From an uncultured Collinsella sp. (lineage in GTDB: Bacteria; Actinomycetota; Coriobacteriia; Coriobacteriales; Coriobacteriaceae), in NCBI GenBank assembly GCA_902494465.1, contig CABUTH010000109.1, forward strand, positions 1 through 6,363: a stretch of DNA of 6,363 nt, in the 5' to 3' direction. Made by a program: the position numbers and the translations under genes. The notes under the pieces are model-generated. The model made no database searches. It worked only from the letters and a program-made list of their open reading frames with translations, and was not told where the DNA came from. Each line of letters begins with the position of its first letter. Positions within the stretch are counted from its first letter, which is position 1. Shown piece after piece: positions 1 to 4,687 of the stretch.

Positions 1-128
1 AAATCCACAATCTGAAACAGGCGGCAAAGACTATGAACTTTCTCACCGAAAGAAAGCTCCTTGTTGCGTAGGAGGTGGTAGCTCATTACGGTGTAGCCCT
101 TGTTTCGTTCCACCCGGAAAACTGCCAT
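1..128 (-). CDS. Truncated/partial replication-initiator-like HTH protein of an integrative element (5' end only)
   Basis: A minus-strand reading frame starts at ATG 128-126 and stays open to the window edge (42 codons). The ribosome site AAAGGAG lies about 9 nt upstream. The protein begins MAVFRVERNKGYTVMSYHLL and continues RNKELS. I recognise this as the conserved N-terminus of the replication-initiator A / helix-turn-helix proteins carried by Firmicutes conjugative and mobilizable elements, which usually read MAVFRVEx(K/N)xx(Y)TVMSNHHLR. Family members normally go on with LKAKGLLS directly after ELS. Here the sequence becomes FGEKVHSLCRLF, which does not fit in any frame. I infer the gene was cut by recombination near position 50-55 and is now a 5' remnant fused to unrelated DNA. 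The true downstream end is outside the window. Family recognition is from memory of the N-terminal motif. Confidence 0.6.
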   Translation of the reverse strand, partial: MAVFRVERNKGYTVMSYHLLRNKELSFGEKVHSLCRLFQIVD

Positions 129-153
129 AGTAAATCACTCCTTTTGCTGTGGA

Positions 154-271
154 TTTGTTACGCAGTAGAAGCGCGGTTTCGGGGGATAAGGTATAAATCC
201 CTTGCCGCGTCAGATACGCGCCCGGAAAGCCGCTTGTAGCAAGGCTTTTTCTGCCCCTACTGCGTAACAAA
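154..271. repeat. 15-bp perfect inverted repeat flanking an 88-bp spacer upstream of the element gene
   Basis: TTTGTTACGCAGTAG at 154-168 is the exact reverse complement of CTACTGCGTAACAAA at 257-271. The 88 bp between the arms hold a small imperfect hairpin (AGCC...GGCT around 229-247) and an AT-rich patch (GGTATAAATCCC). The pair sits in the leader of the replication-initiator-like gene, just upstream of its ribosome site. It could be a binding site for an element-encoded protein, a cruciform used in transfer or replication, or a leader RNA structure. The sequence alone does not decide between these. Confidence 0.6.
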
Positions 272-278
272 GGGCATG

Positions 279-332
279 AAAAAAGCGGCGTTCCTGTTCT
301 CCCTGTGTAGAGAGTGGGAAACGCCGCTTTTG
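279..332 (-). terminator. Intrinsic terminator hairpin (best in minus direction, possibly bidirectional)
   Basis: AAAAGCGGCGTTCC (281-294) pairs with GGAAACGCCGCTTTT (317-331), a stem of about 14 bp with one bulge and a 22-nt loop. Read on the minus strand, the stem ends in a run of six T (A run 279-284 on the given strand). This is a classical Rho-independent terminator for the small gene that ends at 415. Read on the plus strand there is only a T4 tract. Confidence 0.8.
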
Positions 333-414
333 CGTCGTATTCAGTTTTTAGTACAATACCCGGCTTGTCCGTCGCTCGAAAAACCTTGATTTTCCAGTGT
401 TTTCAAAAGTATCG

Positions 415-582
415 TTATCTAACGTCAGCTTTAGGTGGCCCGGCGTTTGCCCCGTTTTGCTGGGGATGTCTGTCGTTCAGCATCTCAACGTACTGGCCGA
501 TGAGCTTTTCCATATAACGTTCTTGCCATTGAGGAAGCATTTTCTTAAACAGCTTCCAGTCGCTTTCGACTACGTCGCGCAT
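415..582 (-). CDS. Small conserved mobile-element protein (55 aa), often mislabelled 'multidrug transporter'
   Basis: The start ATG 582-580 is chosen over the upstream ATG at 624 because a near-perfect ribosome site, CGGAGGACAT, abuts it. The product is 55 residues: MRDVVESDWKLFKKMLPQWQ, then ERYMEKLIGQYVEML and a polar tail. The pattern ESDWKxFxxxLPxWQExYMxxLxxxYxxxL matches a short protein family that I recall from Firmicutes integrative elements, where database entries sometimes carry the name 'multidrug transporter'. There is no transmembrane segment here, so a transport role is not supported. Relatives are usually longer (about 80-110 aa) with a second charged half. Here the family-like part ends near residue 37 and is followed by a short unrelated tail, which suggests C-terminal truncation. 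It lies upstream of the terminator at 279-332 and, like the gene at 1-128, is on the minus strand. Molecular function is unknown. Confidence 0.6.
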   Translation of the reverse strand: MRDVVESDWKLFKKMLPQWQERYMEKLIGQYVEMLNDRHPQQNGANAGPPKADVR

Positions 583-710
583 ATGTCCTCCGCTCGTCAA
601 ACGGGTTTTCCATTTGCCTTTCATTCTATTTGGCTTTCGCTCGCAGGCGTGGATGAGAGGCTCTCTTTAGTCTTCGAGATTGGGCTTGAATGGGTCGTAT
701 GCCACAAAAC

Positions 711-850
711 GGGCCTATCTACTACGTTTAATTTGATACCGTCAACCATGCCGGGAAAACGAAAATTAAAACTGCAGGTAGAGGGCTTGTCAATTGTCGG
801 AAAAGGCGGGTATGGTCGGCCCTCTCGAGTTAAACGTAGTAAATAGGCCC
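711..850. repeat. 140-bp element bounded by 21-bp inverted repeats
   Basis: GGGCCTATCTACTACGTTTAA (711-731) and the reverse complement of 830-850 agree at 20 of 21 positions. The flanks extend the symmetry (AAAAC before, TTTT after). A second, internal inverted repeat AGAGGGC (780-786) / GCCCTCT (819-825) forms a nested hairpin. No credible reading frame fills the 98-bp interior. T4 tracts follow the stem on both strands, so it could act as a two-way transcription stop. The architecture also fits a small non-autonomous (MITE-like) element. No convincing target-site duplication is visible. Confidence 0.55.
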
Positions 851-912
851 TTTTCTTGGCGTGCGGTCAGCTTAATGCTAATCTCCGTGCCGGAACTGAC
901 CCAGTTGTTTGT

Positions 913-981
913 AAGTTGTGGTGATATACGGACTGTTTGGCGCTTTGGAGCCTCAAAACAGTCCCTATATCACCGCAACTT
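913..981. repeat. Long hairpin repeat, copy 1 (26-nt arms, 17-nt loop)
   Basis: The left arm, starting AAGTTGTGGTGATATA (913-938), pairs with the right arm 956-981 ending TATATCACCGCAACTT, with two mismatches in 26. One of these is a T-G pair that would be a G-U wobble in a plus-strand RNA. The loop contains GGC/GCC. The outer part matches the hairpin at 2134-2200, so this is a dispersed family. It sits 49 nt beyond the stop codon of the XRE regulator and could end or protect that transcript, though no T-run follows. Confidence 0.75.
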
Positions 982-1029
982 GGAAGGGCGGGCGGTGTCG
1001 GTTGAGTGGCGCTGGCTGGTTGGGGCGGT

Positions 1030-1950
1030 TTAGGCCTGCTTGCGGCACTTCCATTGTTTGCGACACCAGCGCATGAGCGCCTTTACGATGGGAATCGTGA
1101 TGAGGATGATCCATGCAGGATGGGGCTGTCCCAGGCAAAGCCACATATAGAGAAACCATGCAATGGCGGATGCTGGGTAAACGCCGTCAATCAGCTTGGA
1201 CAGGCGGCGTCGATCGATAAAGTCGCCAAGCGCGTAATAGACGGGAATCAAAAAGACGAGGAAGAGTCCCGTAGCCCATGTGCCGTAGACAATGCCGAGC
1301 GCCAGATAGGCGAGAGTGACAAGTGCGGGAAAGGGAAACTTGTTCCATGCACGTCCGACCTTGGTGTGGAAATACTTGCCATGATGGTCGAGCTTGTCGT
1401 GTGCTTCCTTCCAGCTGGAGAACGTCTCGCCGTCGATGGTGACGGTGCCGTCGTCATTGGTACGCACGCTATGTCCATCGTCCTCAAGCGTATCGATATG
1501 CACGCCGCCCGGCCCCACATGCACCTCTTCGCCCTTGCGCTCGTTGGTCACATGGATGCCGCTCCAACCAACATGGACTTCCTCGCCTGTATTGGGATCA
1601 ATGACGTGGATACCGCGCGTGAGGGAAATATCGACAAGTGGCTTATCGCTGCAATCAGCGTGCTCAGTAGAAGCCTCAGCCTCGTCAGCCACATCCGCCG
1701 TCTCGGTGTCGGCGCTACCGTCCTCCAGGTCGTCGGCATCGTTGGCCGCCTGCCCATATAGCAGCTCGTCCAATGACACGTCATACAGCGCGGCGAGCGC
1801 AATGAGGTTATCGGTATCGGGTGAGGACTCGCTGCGCTCCCATTTGCTCACAGCCTGGCGGCTTACACCCAGCTGGGCGGCAAGGGCCTCCTGAGAAAGA
1901 CCGGCAGCTTTGCGGCGATCGACGAGGCGTTGTGCCATCGCAAGATCCAT
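1030..1950 (-). CDS. XRE-family regulator with C-terminal membrane domain (306 aa)
   Basis: Starts at ATG 1950-1948 behind ribosome site GAAAGGA with a 6-nt spacer. Residues about 6-59 are a Cro/C1-type helix-turn-helix: RRKAAGLSQEALAAQLGVSR followed by QAVSKWERSESSPD, then LIALAALYDVSLDELL. Residues 67-104 form an acidic linker. Residues 113-166 are three 18-residue repeats built on GI/VHV...GEEVHVGxx, with regularly placed histidines. Residues about 205-295 hold four predicted membrane helices arranged as two similar pairs, separated by the basic segment DRRRLSKL. The design suggests a DNA-binding domain on the cytoplasmic face tethered to the membrane, so it may sense an envelope or ligand signal and act near its own promoter. 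The HTH and membrane tail resemble a common Firmicutes/actinobacterial architecture; the middle repeat is unfamiliar to me. The nearby direct repeats (2006-2076) suggest autoregulation, by inference. Target genes are unknown. Confidence 0.85.
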   Translation of the reverse strand: MDLAMAQRLVDRRKAAGLSQEALAAQLGVSRQAVSKWERSESSPDTDNLIALAALYDVSLDELLYGQAANDADDLEDGSADTETADVADEAEASTEHADCSDKPLVDISLTRGIHVIDPNTGEEVHVGWSGIHVTNERKGEEVHVGPGGVHIDTLEDDGHSVRTNDDGTVTIDGETFSSWKEAHDKLDHHGKYFHTKVGRAWNKFPFPALVTLAYLALGIVYGTWATGLFLVFLIPVYYALGDFIDRRRLSKLIDGVYPASAIAWFLYMWLCLGQPHPAWIILITIPIVKALMRWCRKQWKCRKQA

Positions 1951-2005
1951 GGTGGTTCCTTTCGTGTGGTGACCGTAATCGAATGAGCCGAGTATGCCGA
2001 GAACA

Positions 2006-2076
2006 ACCGGTAGCGACCACCATTTCTAGTTAGAATCTGCCCCAACCCTACCGCAACTACCGGTAGCAACCATCAT
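2006..2076. promoter_or_regulatory. Two direct repeats, candidate operator of the XRE regulator
   Basis: ACCGGTAGCGACCACCAT (2006-2023) and ACCGGTAGCAACCATCAT (2059-2076) match at 16 of 18 positions and are offset by 53 bp, about five helical turns. The second copy is embedded in the palindrome CTACCGGTAG. They lie between the probable promoter (2085-2112) and the start codon of the XRE gene, a normal place for a repressor operator. That the encoded protein binds here is inference. Confidence 0.4.
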
Positions 2077-2084
2077 GACCAGCA

Positions 2085-2112
2085 ATTATGTGACAAATGT
2101 CAGTGCGCGCAA
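2085..2112 (-). promoter_or_regulatory. Probable promoter of the XRE regulator gene
   Basis: On the minus strand, CATAAT (2090-2085, 5 of 6 to the -10 consensus) follows TTGCGC (2112-2107, a weak -35) with a 16-nt spacer. Transcription would start near 2078, just before the first operator-like repeat met by the polymerase. An imperfect palindrome TGACAAATGTCA (2091-2102) sits in the spacer. The -35 match is poor. Confidence 0.35.
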
Positions 2113-2133
2113 CAGCTAAGAGCCCGGGTCAAA

Positions 2134-2200
2134 AGTTGCGGTGGAATAGTTCCTAAATTCAGCCATTTGCGGGCTAAGCAGGAACTATTTCACCGCAACT
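2134..2200. repeat. Long hairpin repeat, copy 2 (21-nt arms, 25-nt loop)
   Basis: AGTTGCGGTGGAATAGTTCCT (2134-2154) pairs with 2180-2200 at 20 of 21 positions; the exception is G-T, a wobble in plus-strand RNA. The loop contains a small AGCC/GGCT stem. The outer AGTTGCGGTGRWATAG is shared with the hairpin at 913-981, while the inner stem differs with matching changes in both arms. It is intergenic, between the regulator promoter and the phosphofructokinase 3' end. Confidence 0.75.
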
Positions 2201-2261
2201 GAATTTCAGCCCAGGCACCCGCAGCAAGAAGATGAATAGCCTCGGCGAGTATGTAGACGAA

Positions 2262-2358
2262 GGGCCCTCCGACCCCGCCCGACGATTTCGATTGGCGACC
2301 TTTGACGGAGTCAAGGGAGGAGCCAAATCGAAATACGTCGGGCAGGGTCGGAGGGCTC
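2262..2358 (-). terminator. 97-nt long hairpin immediately downstream of the phosphofructokinase gene
   Basis: GGGCCCTCCGACCC (2262-2275) pairs with GGGTCGGAGGGCTC (2345-2358). The complementarity continues inward through GCCCGACG/CGTCGGGC and ATTTCGAT/ATCGAAAT to an inner CTTTGAC/GTCAAGG stem around a GGA loop, with a few mismatches and one bulge. Nearly the whole 97 nt folds on itself. It begins 24 nt after the stop codon at 2382. It probably ends or stabilises the minus-strand phosphofructokinase transcript, but no T-run follows, so it is not a textbook intrinsic terminator. A mobile inverted-repeat origin is also possible. Confidence 0.55.
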
Positions 2359-2381
2359 GATGGGATGGATTCCAGCCGAGA

Positions 2382-3461
2382 CTATTCGTCGCCGAAGCTG
2401 ATGCCCAGCGCCTTGGCCTCGCGCACCAGATCACTCTGGGGGTCGACAAACTTGAGCTTACCGGCGACCTCCTCGAGCGGCATGTGGCACATCTTGCCGT
2501 CGCGCAGAGCGATCATGTAGCCAAACTCGCCGCGTAGGCAGCCGAGCGCCGCCTCGACGCCGCACTGGGTCGCAAAGATGCGGTCCTGGGCGTCGGGCTG
2601 GCCGCCGCGCTGCGTGTGACCGGGGATGGCGACGCGGGTCTCGCGACCGGTCTTGGCCTCGATCTCCTTGGCGATGTCGTAGACGATCGACGGGCTCGTA
2701 CGTTCGGCGAGCTTCTTCTTGTACTCCTTCTTGGGCAGTGCCGCGTCCTCCTTGGAGATGGCGCCCTCGGCGACGGCCACGATGGTAAAGCGGCTGCCGG
2801 TTTCCATGCGATGCTCGATGGTCTTGATGACGTTATCCATGTCGTAGGGGATTTCGGGGATCAAGATGACATCCGCGCCGCCCGCGACGCCGGCATACAG
2901 CGGGATCCAGCCAACCTTGTGGCCCATGATCTCGATAACGAACACGCGCCCATGGCTCGAAGCGGTGGTGTGAATGTCGTCGATGCACTTGGTGGCGATG
3001 TCGATGGCGCTCGTAAAGCCAAAGGTCATCTCGGTGCCCCAGGTGTCGTTATCGATGGTCTTGGGCAAGGCAATAACGTTGAGGCCCTCTTCGCGCAGGC
3101 GGTTGGCAGTCTTGGTGGAGCCGTTGCCGCCCAGCATAAACAGGCAGTCGAGCTGCAGCTTGTGATAGGTGTGGACCATCGCGGGCACCTTCTCGACGCC
3201 GTCGGCCTCGGGAATGTCCAGACGCTTGAACGGTGTGCGGCTCGTGCCCAGGATAGTGCCGCCGCGGGTGAGGATGCCGCTAAAATCGGCCGGCGTCATG
3301 ACGCGGAACCTGCTGTAGATAAGGCCCTGGTAGCCGTCCTCAAAACCGTAGATCTCGATAGGCTCTTCGCTATTGGTCATGAGCGTTTTGACGATGCCGC
3401 GCATGGTGGCGTTGAGCGCCTGGCAGTCGCCGCCACTAGTAAGAAGACCGATCCTAAGCAT
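2382..3461 (-). CDS. pfkA: 6-phosphofructokinase family protein, GGNGS variant (359 aa)
   Basis: Expected reaction: fructose 6-phosphate to fructose 1,6-bisphosphate, the committed step of glycolysis, in the cytosol. Start ATG 3461-3459 follows ribosome site GGAAGGA. Family motifs in order: TSGGDCQALNA (residues 8-18), GGTILGTSR (67-75), LGGNGSTKTA (110-119), PKTIDNDTWGT (133-143, with D137 matching the catalytic Asp of E. coli PfkA), EIMGHKVGW (177-185) and PGHTQRGGQPDAQDR (280-294). Length fits the mixed ATP/PPi-substrate (group III) enzymes rather than the 320-aa classical PfkA. Two points are odd. The usual GGDGS is GGNGS, with Asn replacing the Asp that helps bind Mg. Lys134 stands where ATP enzymes have Gly and PPi enzymes have Lys, while the Gly after Asn113 is ATP-like. 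Phosphoryl donor is therefore uncertain, and this may be a paralogue beside a standard enzyme elsewhere. It is monocistronic by its flanking hairpins. Confidence 0.9.
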   Translation of the reverse strand: MLRIGLLTSGGDCQALNATMRGIVKTLMTNSEEPIEIYGFEDGYQGLIYSRFRVMTPADFSGILTRGGTILGTSRTPFKRLDIPEADGVEKVPAMVHTYHKLQLDCLFMLGGNGSTKTANRLREEGLNVIALPKTIDNDTWGTEMTFGFTSAIDIATKCIDDIHTTASSHGRVFVIEIMGHKVGWIPLYAGVAGGADVILIPEIPYDMDNVIKTIEHRMETGSRFTIVAVAEGAISKEDAALPKKEYKKKLAERTSPSIVYDIAKEIEAKTGRETRVAIPGHTQRGGQPDAQDRIFATQCGVEAALGCLRGEFGYMIALRDGKMCHMPLEEVAGKLKFVDPQSDLVREAKALGISFGDE

Positions 3462-3480
3462 TATGAATCCTTCCGGGCAA

Positions 3481-3489
3481 GTTATAACA
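3481..3489 (-). promoter_or_regulatory. Extended -10 promoter candidate for phosphofructokinase
   Basis: On the minus strand the sequence TGTTATAAC is an extended -10 element (TGn + TATAAC, 5 of 6 to consensus). There is no good -35, as expected for extended -10 promoters. Transcription would begin near 3474, giving a leader of only about 13 nt that still contains the ribosome site GGAAGGA. It sits between the upstream hairpin (3500-3532) and the start codon, which supports an independent transcript. Confidence 0.4.
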
Positions 3490-3499
3490 TGCGCATAAG

Positions 3500-3532
3500 T
3501 TTACCCCCGCACACTGTTGATGCGGGGGTAAA
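3500..3532 (-). terminator. Terminator-like hairpin behind the amide hydrolase gene
   Basis: TTTACCCCCGCA (3500-3511) and TGCGGGGGTAAA (3521-3532) form a perfect 12-bp stem with a 9-nt loop. It lies 70 nt beyond the stop codon of the minus-strand hydrolase and just upstream of the phosphofructokinase promoter. The T-tract is short and partly inside the stem, so efficiency is uncertain. Confidence 0.6.
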
Positions 3533-3601
3533 ACGTGTTAGCTCAAATGTATAGAAATGTAAGCAATGTCAGACGAGCGTAAGGACGACGGTGCCAGCTC
3601 C

Positions 3602-4687
3602 TTACAGCGCGAAGGCGTCGACGTCGCCCCAGTGGCGGCGCAGCGTGATGGCGGCAGCGGATTCGGTGTTGTCAAAGACGACCGACCATTGCGTATTACT
3701 GGTGATGTCTTCCGGATCGGGTTCTTGCGCCGCAGCGCGTAGGGCCTTCCAAGCGACTGCCTCGTCCTGGGCACCGACATGGGCGTCAAGGACATCGGCG
3801 ATTGCGACGGCGCGCTCTTTACCATGGCCCAGCTCGCCATTCTTTTGGTTGGGCAGCACTTCGTCACCATAGCAGGCGTAGAAGTTCGTAACCTGTCGTA
3901 CAGGAGTCGCTTTGAAAGCGCGGTCCGGATCGTGCGGATCCCACTCTACTACGCGCGCGTCACCGGCGGCGTCGTTGATAAAGAAGTGGTAGTCGCGTCC
4001 GGCCATGGCGTGCATGTCGTAGGCAGAAAGCAGGTCGACGGCCTCCTGCGTGGTGGCGGCACGGTCGAGCGCCAGGCGGATGGCGAGCGAAGTGTTGATG
4101 ACAGGGCGCTGCGTGTCCTGGTCACAGGGTTTGGAATCCAAGGTGAGCACAGCAATGGATACGCCGCATTCGTTAACACCGTCGAGCTGGGCAAACGGGC
4201 CCATGAGTGCGGCGGCACGTCCGGCGACGGAGTCAAGCGGAGTGTTATCGCCCAGGTTGTTAAGGGCGGCGAACCCGATGGAGGCATAGCCGCCGCGCGG
4301 GTGATTGCGCACCAGCAGCGCCGAGGTGTCGTCCTTAAAGTCGTAATTGCGACCGGTGCGTACGCGGCCTTCGGCATCTACGGCGACAAAAGCGCTGCAG
4401 GCAAACTGGGGCGCCTGGACATGTGCCGGCACACCGGGCAGCACCTGCGCCACCACGGCATCGATGTAGGCCTGGTCGTCGCGCACATCGGCTGCGATGA
4501 TGCGGTCAAGGTCGTAGTCGTAGGCGATGTCGATGCCGTACAGGTCATAGCCGTCTGCGTAGCCAGTCAAGCGTTTGAGCGACGCGGCGGACTTGATTTG
4601 CTTGCGGTAAACGATGCCGGCGGCAGCGGCAAGGCCGACGGCGACACCCGCGGCACCGCAGGCGATGGCAATGTTACGTGGCTTCAT
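3602..4687 (-). CDS. Membrane-anchored Ntn-type linear amide C-N hydrolase (choloylglycine hydrolase / C45-like, 361 aa)
   Basis: Start ATG 4687-4685 follows ribosome site AGAGGAG. Residues 6-27 are an Ala/Gly-rich hydrophobic segment after MKPRN, i.e. a signal anchor, so the enzyme probably works outside the membrane. The catalytic core begins at Cys97 (FACSAFVAVDAEGRVRTGRN, then YDF). Arg113 and Asp116 lie 16 and 19 residues after Cys97, exactly the Cys2/Arg18/Asp21 spacing of bile salt hydrolases. NECGVS (Asn172) and TNFY (Asn268) match the later conserved Asn positions. DYHFFINDAAGDARVVEW (232-249) and NTQWSVVFDNTESAAAITLR (331-350) are typical of the superfamily. In this superfamily Cys must be N-terminal to act as nucleophile, so cleavage before Cys97 is expected, removing about 96 residues. 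Substrate cannot be read from sequence: bile conjugates, penicillin-like amides, N-acyl amino acids or peptidoglycan-derived amides are all possible. It is divergent from the aminopeptidase gene. Confidence 0.85.
   Translation of the reverse strand: MKPRNIAIACGAAGVAVGLAAAAGIVYRKQIKSAASLKRLTGYADGYDLYGIDIAYDYDLDRIIAADVRDDQAYIDAVVAQVLPGVPAHVQAPQFACSAFVAVDAEGRVRTGRNYDFKDDTSALLVRNHPRGGYASIGFAALNNLGDNTPLDSVAGRAAALMGPFAQLDGVNECGVSIAVLTLDSKPCDQDTQRPVINTSLAIRLALDRAATTQEAVDLLSAYDMHAMAGRDYHFFINDAAGDARVVEWDPHDPDRAFKATPVRQVTNFYACYGDEVLPNQKNGELGHGKERAVAIADVLDAHVGAQDEAVAWKALRAAAQEPDPEDITSNTQWSVVFDNTESAAAITLRRHWGDVDAFAL

Larger units (their letters stand above)
583..1029. other. Gene-free interval
   Basis: I find no supported gene in this 447-nt stretch. 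Open frames crossing it have no ribosome site at a sensible start and no recognisable protein pattern. Its content is the 140-bp inverted-repeat element (711-850) and the 69-nt hairpin (913-981), each listed separately. The 583-710 part is probably still mobile-element-derived, because it holds the region upstream of the small minus-strand gene. The remainder reads like host intergenic DNA. Confidence 0.5.
1951..2381. other. Gene-free intergenic interval between regulator and phosphofructokinase
   Basis: This 431-nt interval has no supported gene; short open frames across it lack ribosome sites and family features. In order it contains a candidate translation-masking sequence close to the regulator start, two ACCGGTAGC direct repeats, a probable promoter for the regulator, hairpin repeat copy 2, and a long hairpin behind the phosphofructokinase gene. 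These are described separately. Confidence 0.6.

Noticed and set aside
1..46. Alternative minus-strand gene starting at GTG 46 (VRKFIVFAACFRLW) with AAGGAG 10 nt upstream
   Set aside because: It looks signal-peptide-like, but only 15 codons are visible and the AAGGAG lies inside the initiator gene's own codons. It cannot be supported without sequence to the left.
397..846. Plus-strand open frame of 149 codons across the element scar and the 140-bp repeat
   Set aside because: It overlaps the small minus-strand gene with a strong ribosome site and runs through an inverted-repeat element; no recognisable protein pattern.
1006..1761. Long plus-strand open frame (251 codons) opposite the XRE regulator
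   Set aside because: It is antisense to a gene with clear HTH and membrane domains and a good ribosome site; its own translation has no family features. GC-rich codon use creates such shadows.
583..2381. CRISPR array or tRNA/rRNA gene in the non-coding intervals
   Set aside because: The repeats present are inverted hairpins or a single direct-repeat pair, not regularly spaced direct repeats; no cloverleaf or rRNA-like sequence was seen.
2616..3554. Plus-strand open frame of 312 codons opposite phosphofructokinase
   Set aside because: Shadow of a strongly conserved gene; it has no ribosome site and a low-complexity Gly/Asp/Val-rich translation.
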